DNA from: Flavobacteriaceae bacterium
Lineage (GTDB): Bacteria; Bacteroidota; Bacteroidia; Flavobacteriales; Flavobacteriaceae
NCBI GenBank assembly: GCA_013042825.1
Contig: JABDPL010000298.1
Location: 1-18,623 of the forward strand
Reading direction: 5' to 3'
DNA: 18,623 nt
A program made the position numbers and the translations under genes. The notes below the pieces were generated by a model that saw only the letters and a program-made list of their open reading frames with translations, had not been told where the DNA came from and did no database searches. Within the stretch, counting starts at the first letter, position 1; each line of letters begins with the position of its first letter. Shown here one piece after another: positions 14,878 to 18,623 of this stretch.

Positions 14878-16470
14878 ATGAAACACAAAACCCTCCTGAG
14901 CAAATTTTTAATTGCCATATTTCTATTGGCTGGCCTGGCTGCATGTGATAAGGATTTTGCTTCAATAGGAACCGATATTATCGGTCAGTTCAATTTCGAA
15001 ACCGAAAGCGTTACATATCCTGTTGTAACTTACAATAAGGACATAGGACCTGTACAGACCAATATTTTACCCTCCTATTTTTTGGGTTATAACAATGATC
15101 AGCTCTATGGCAGTTTCTCGGCCAGTATTGTCGGCCAATTAATCCCCTCAACCTTTGATCCCGTCTTTGGGGAGAATGTTGTTTTAGATTCTGTTGTTCT
15201 TAACATCCCTTACTTTTCAAGGCTTGTTGAAACCGATGAGGAAGGAAATAATGTTTATGAGATCGATTCGATATTCGGTGATAGCCCGATTAAATTGTCA
15301 GTATTCAGAAATGATTTTTTCCTCCGGGATTTTAATCCGGACCTGGAATTTGAGGAGGAACTGATATACTATGCGAATAAAACCACATCTGATGGAAATG
15401 TCATAGGCGACCCAGAACTGGAAGGGGAGTTGTTATATGAAGATGAGAATTTCCTGCCCAGTGCAGATCAGATCGTGTTAACCACGATTGATGAAGAAAC
15501 CAGTGAGACGACTATCAGCCAACGTCTGGCGCCGGGCATTCGGGTGCTTTTAGACAATCCCAATAGTTATTGGGAAAGCCTTATTTTTGACAAAGAAGGC
15601 GAGCCCGAACTCAGCAATGAAAGCAACTTCAGAAATCATTTTCGGGGCTTGTACATCAGAGCTGAAGCCATGGATATAGACGGTACACTTATGATGCTGA
15701 ATATTGGCACCAATGCTACATTAACCTTGCACTACACCAGTGAAACAGAGGATACAACAGACGATGGAACCGATACGGAGAATACCACCGAACCAGGCAC
15801 CTTCACCATGAGTTTCAGTGGGAACACCGTTAATTTTATCGAGGATTCATTTATCGGCATAGTCGATGGTGATCCTGTTGAAGGGGATGAGCAGTTATTT
15901 CTCAAAGGCAGTCAGGGCTCGATGGCTATTGTGAACCTGTTCAATGGCGATGAGGACGGAAATTCTCCCGAACTGCAAGATTTCAAATCTCAAAACTGGC
16001 TGATCAATCAGGCAGAATTAGAATTCTATGTTGATCAAAGCGCCATACAAGATGTGGAACCCGATCGTATTTATTTATATAACCTGGAGACCAACAGGCC
16101 GCTTATCGATTATTTTCTTGACCAGTCGGTTAGCAGCACTCAGGTCAATGCGAAGATAGATCATCTGCAACCTCTGGTTCGTGTTGATGACGATCCGCAA
16201 AGTGCAGGAATAAAATATACTATTGAGTTGACCGAACATATAAACAATTTATTTCTTCGGGATTCAACAAACGTAAAACTTGGATTGGTGGTCACTACTA
16301 ATGTGAACAATATTGAAATCCTCGATCTTGAAGGTGATGATGAATTGGTTGAGGCATCAATTTCAGGCACTTTTTTATCGCCGCGTGGTACGGTGTTGTT
16401 CGGAAATAATGCCCCGGATGAAGACAAGCAAGTGAAGCTCAAAATTTATTATACCGAACCTGATAATTAA
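14878..16470 (+). CDS. DUF4270-family lipoprotein
   Basis: A 530-residue lipoprotein. Residues 1-22 are a signal peptide with lipobox L20-A-A-C23, so it is lipidated at Cys23 and probably placed in the outer membrane. The mature part starts CDKDFASIGTDIIG and continues in beta-rich segments (LPSYFLGYNND, GSFSASIVGQLIPSTFDP, DSVVLNIPYFS, VKLKIYYTEP at the C terminus) typical of the Bacteroidota DUF4270 family, whose function I do not know. An acidic Thr/Asp/Glu-rich linker sits at about 290-308 (ETEDTTDDGTDTENTTEPG) and seems to divide two halves. The acidic residues just after Cys23 might act as a surface-export signal, but this is uncertain. It lies 9 nt after the GT5-like gene and 7 nt before glmS, pointing to one operon and an envelope-related role. 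Confidence 0.88.
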   Translation: MKHKTLLSKFLIAIFLLAGLAACDKDFASIGTDIIGQFNFETESVTYPVVTYNKDIGPVQTNILPSYFLGYNNDQLYGSFSASIVGQLIPSTFDPVFGENVVLDSVVLNIPYFSRLVETDEEGNNVYEIDSIFGDSPIKLSVFRNDFFLRDFNPDLEFEEELIYYANKTTSDGNVIGDPELEGELLYEDENFLPSADQIVLTTIDEETSETTISQRLAPGIRVLLDNPNSYWESLIFDKEGEPELSNESNFRNHFRGLYIRAEAMDIDGTLMMLNIGTNATLTLHYTSETEDTTDDGTDTENTTEPGTFTMSFSGNTVNFIEDSFIGIVDGDPVEGDEQLFLKGSQGSMAIVNLFNGDEDGNSPELQDFKSQNWLINQAELEFYVDQSAIQDVEPDRIYLYNLETNRPLIDYFLDQSVSSTQVNAKIDHLQPLVRVDDDPQSAGIKYTIELTEHINNLFLRDSTNVKLGLVVTTNVNNIEILDLEGDDELVEASISGTFLSPRGTVLFGNNAPDEDKQVKLKIYYTEPDN

Positions 16471-16477
16471 CTAAACT

Positions 16478-18325
16478 ATGTGTGGAATTGTTGGTTACAT
16501 CGGCCACCGTGAAGCATACCCGATCATCATGAAGGGTTTAAAACGGCTGGAATACAGGGGGTACGATAGTGCCGGGATAGCCCTGTTCGATGGTAAAGAC
16601 ATCAAACTTTCGAAAACCAAGGGAAAGGTTGAAGATCTTGAAAAAAAAATAGCGGAAGAGATCTCTACCCAGGGTTCTTTGGGTATCGGTCATACGCGCT
16701 GGGCAACTCATGGAGTCCCTAACGATGTGAATTCACATCCACACTATTCAAATTCGGGTAATCTGGTTATTATTCACAATGGGATCATCGAAAATTATGA
16801 GCCCCTGAAACAGGAACTTGAAAGCAGGGGATATGTATTTACCTCAGATACCGATACCGAAGTTCTTGTGAATCTTATAGAAGAAATCAAGAATAACGAA
16901 GATATCAAGCTGGGCAAAGCAGTTCAAATCGCACTTAATCAGGTGGTCGGAGCTTATGCAATTGCAGTATTCGACAGGACCAAACCCAATGAAATAGTTG
17001 TTGCCCGTTTAGGTAGTCCTTTGGCTATAGGTATTGGCGAGGACGAGTTTTTTATAGCAAGTGATGCCTCTCCCTTTATTGAATATACCAATAATGCCAT
17101 TTATTTGAAAGATGAAGAGATGGCCGTGGTTCGTGTAAACCGGGGGGTGAGCATCCGTAAAATTCATGATGATTCTATAGTAAATCCTTACATCCAGGAA
17201 CTCCAGCTTCATCTTGAACAAATTGAAAAAGGAGGCTATGATCACTTCATGCTGAAGGAGATCAACGAACAACCTCATGCAATCAGAGATAGCTTCAGGG
17301 GGCGTTTATTATCAAATCAGGCCATAATTAAAATGAGTGGCGTCGAGGACAATATGAAGAAGTTCCTGAATGCCGATCGTATACTGATCGTTGCTTGCGG
17401 AACTTCCTGGCATGCGGGACTCGTAGCCGAATATATTTTTGAAGACATGGCCAGGATACCTGTAGAGGTAGAATACGCTTCCGAATTCAGATACCGTAAC
17501 CCGGTAATTACCGAAGATGATATTGTCATCGCGATTTCACAATCGGGTGAAACGGCCGATACTCTTGCAGCCATAAAACTGGCCAAATCAAGAGGTGCAT
17601 TTGTATTTGGTGTATGTAATGTTGTGGGGTCTTCCATTGCACGGGAAACCGATGCCGGTGCTTATACCCACGCCGGCCCTGAAATCGGGGTGGCCTCGAC
17701 CAAAGCCTTTACCACACAAATTTCGGTGCTTTCGATGATGGCCCTTCGTTTGGCCCGTGCAAAGGGAACGATCACAAGCTCGGAATTCAGACAATACCTA
17801 TATGAACTGGAGAGCATACCTGATAAAATTGAAGTTGCCCTGGAAAGCGATGCCATCGTAAAACAAATAGCAGAGGTGTATAAGGATGCAAAGAATTTTT
17901 TATATCTCGGCCGGGGGTACAACTTCCCTGTTGCGCTGGAAGGTGCTTTAAAACTAAAGGAGATCTCTTACATTCATGCCGAAGGCTATCCGGCGGCTGA
18001 AATGAAACATGGCCCTATAGCATTGATCGACGAGCATATGCCAACGGTAGTAATCGCGACAAGAAAAGGGCACTACGAAAAGATCGTTAGTAATATACAG
18101 GAAATCAAGTCGAGAAAAGGATATATCATCGCTATTGTAACCAAGGGTGATGTTAGCGTGAAAGAGCTGGCCGATCATGCAATTGAAATACCTGAAACTT
18201 TCGATTGTTTCAGTCCGCTTCTTACCACAATCCCCCTTCAATTGTTGTCTTATCACATTGCGGTCATGTTGGGCAAAAATGTTGACCAACCCAGAAACCT
18301 GGCAAAATCTGTGACGGTAGAATGA
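16478..18325 (+). CDS. glmS: Glutamine-fructose-6-phosphate aminotransferase (isomerizing)
   Basis: Makes glucosamine-6-phosphate from fructose-6-phosphate and glutamine, the entry step to UDP-GlcNAc for peptidoglycan and LPS. The 615-residue cytoplasmic enzyme matches the usual length (E. coli 609). The N-terminal glutaminase domain (about 1-225) begins MCGIVGYIG with nucleophile Cys2 exposed after Met removal, and carries GHTRWATHG at 71-79 and NGIIENY at 101-107. Two SIS sugar-isomerase domains follow: ACGTSWHA at 306-313 and SQSGETADT at 354-362 in the first, and LGRGYNFPVALEGALKLKE plus AEMKHGPIALID in the second. The C terminus DQPRNLAKSVTVE is the conserved tail. ATG at 16478 is fixed by the Cys2 requirement. 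No ribozyme-like sequence precedes it; it starts 7 nt after the DUF4270 gene. A strong terminator follows. Confidence 0.98.
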   Translation: MCGIVGYIGHREAYPIIMKGLKRLEYRGYDSAGIALFDGKDIKLSKTKGKVEDLEKKIAEEISTQGSLGIGHTRWATHGVPNDVNSHPHYSNSGNLVIIHNGIIENYEPLKQELESRGYVFTSDTDTEVLVNLIEEIKNNEDIKLGKAVQIALNQVVGAYAIAVFDRTKPNEIVVARLGSPLAIGIGEDEFFIASDASPFIEYTNNAIYLKDEEMAVVRVNRGVSIRKIHDDSIVNPYIQELQLHLEQIEKGGYDHFMLKEINEQPHAIRDSFRGRLLSNQAIIKMSGVEDNMKKFLNADRILIVACGTSWHAGLVAEYIFEDMARIPVEVEYASEFRYRNPVITEDDIVIAISQSGETADTLAAIKLAKSRGAFVFGVCNVVGSSIARETDAGAYTHAGPEIGVASTKAFTTQISVLSMMALRLARAKGTITSSEFRQYLYELESIPDKIEVALESDAIVKQIAEVYKDAKNFLYLGRGYNFPVALEGALKLKEISYIHAEGYPAAEMKHGPIALIDEHMPTVVIATRKGHYEKIVSNIQEIKSRKGYIIAIVTKGDVSVKELADHAIEIPETFDCFSPLLTTIPLQLLSYHIAVMLGKNVDQPRNLAKSVTVE

Positions 18326-18386
18326 TTTGAAAGTCCTTTATTTGGTTTCAAGAACCCTCATAAAACAGGAAAAATAAGTTATAAGA

Positions 18387-18420
18387 AATCCCCCACAACT
18401 GGGGGATTCTTTGTTTATTA
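18387..18420 (+). terminator. Rho-independent terminator after glmS
   Basis: AATCCCCC (18387-18394) and GGGGGATT (18401-18408) form a perfect 8-bp stem with loop ACAACT, followed by CTTTGTTTATTATTTT. It lies about 60 nt past the glmS stop and should end the GT5-like/DUF4270/glmS transcript before the next gene. Confidence 0.9.
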
Positions 18421-18494
18421 TTTTAAGTTGATTACCAAATTGTTATGATATAATTATTTATATTGTCTGCAGAATACATTAACTAATACCCAAA

Positions 18495-18623
18495 ATGAGA
18501 ACTATCGCAAAAATTTTTTTATTGCTTGGTTGCGTATACTCTTATGCGCAAACAACAGTGACCGGAACTGTTAAAGATGATTCCGGTCAACCTTTGCCCG
18601 GTGCTAATGTAATTGTCCTCGGT
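18495..18623 (+). CDS. Exported protein with CarboxypepD_reg-like domain, probably a SusC/TonB-dependent receptor (5' part only)
   Basis: The frame opens with ATG at 18495 and is open for 43 codons to the window edge. Residues 1 to about 18 (MRTIAKIFLLLGCVYSYA) are a signal peptide, cleaved before QTTVTG. The mature start TVTGTVKDDSGQPLPGANVIV is the classic first strand-turn of a carboxypeptidase-regulatory-like domain (PF13715), which heads most SusC/RagA TonB-linked outer-membrane receptors of Bacteroidota, but also some other exported proteins. Only the first ~25 mature residues are visible, so the receptor identity is inferred. It follows the glmS terminator by about 75 nt and so has its own promoter; a TTG at 18440-18442 and an imperfect TATATTG at 18459-18465 are weak candidates. 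Confidence 0.8.
   Translation, partial: MRTIAKIFLLLGCVYSYAQTTVTGTVKDDSGQPLPGANVIVLG

Noticed and set aside
16471..16477. Possible glmS ribozyme or riboswitch ahead of glmS
   Set aside because: Only 7 nt separate the DUF4270 stop from the glmS start, and nothing ribozyme-like is seen; that element is typical of Firmicutes.
17009..17278. Minus-strand open frames within glmS and within the DUF4270 gene
   Set aside because: They are antisense to strongly supported genes and show no family motifs or start signals of their own.
1..18623. CRISPR arrays, tRNA or rRNA genes, insertion sequences, prophage or defence islands
   Set aside because: I saw no regularly spaced repeats, no cloverleaf sequences, no transposase or integrase motifs, and no defence-type domains on either strand.

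Overview
The window reads as ordinary chromosomal DNA from a marine or environmental flavobacterium (phylum Bacteroidota). Pointers to this are: a secreted protein with a LamG domain and a type IX secretion C-terminal domain; a DUF4270 lipoprotein; an eukaryotic-like (type 2) isoleucyl-tRNA synthetase; near absence of Shine-Dalgarno sites; promoters with the Bacteroidota -7 box TAnnTTTG; and a final gene that starts like a SusC/TonB-type receptor. I see no tRNA, rRNA, insertion sequence, integrase, CRISPR array or phage gene.

Layout, left to right. (1) 1-4982, minus strand: ileS, then 4 nt on a DksA/TraR-like protein with a degenerate zinc finger, then a hairpin terminator, lspA, and the 5' part of an unrecognised secreted protein running off the left edge. 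(2) 5041-8710, minus strand: a 1201-residue LamG / T9SS-sorted surface protein with its own terminator, behind a 487-bp AT-rich gap without a convincing gene. (3) 9198-13972, minus strand: a tight run panC - panD - YbhN-like membrane protein - esterase-fold protein - radA. (4) A compact divergent promoter region at about 13973-14058. (5) 14059-18325, plus strand: a half-length glycogen-synthase-like protein, a DUF4270 lipoprotein and glmS, closed by a strong terminator. (6) 18495-18623, plus strand: the start of an exported protein with a CarboxypepD_reg-like domain.

How the genes fit together. ileS with lspA recalls the ileS-lspA pairing of many bacteria, here with a DksA-like regulator between them. 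panC and panD carry adjacent steps of pantothenate synthesis: PanD makes beta-alanine and PanC joins it to pantoate. glmS makes glucosamine-6-phosphate for peptidoglycan and LPS and lies 7 nt after a predicted surface or outer-membrane lipoprotein, so that unit probably serves envelope building.

I did not find an obvious new multi-gene system. The recurring theme is relatives of enzymes or metal-binding proteins that have lost their signature residues while remaining intact open frames in tight operons: the DksA-like protein keeps one of four zinc cysteines; the esterase-fold protein has Gly where the nucleophilic Ser should be and abuts radA with TAAATG; the GT5 protein has neither the N-terminal ADP-glucose loop nor the C-terminal half. 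IleS also carries a rearranged GVHH signature motif associated with mupirocin hyper-resistance. Regulatory signals worth checking are a perfect 10-bp dyad around the predicted ileS promoter and an apparently leaderless panC.
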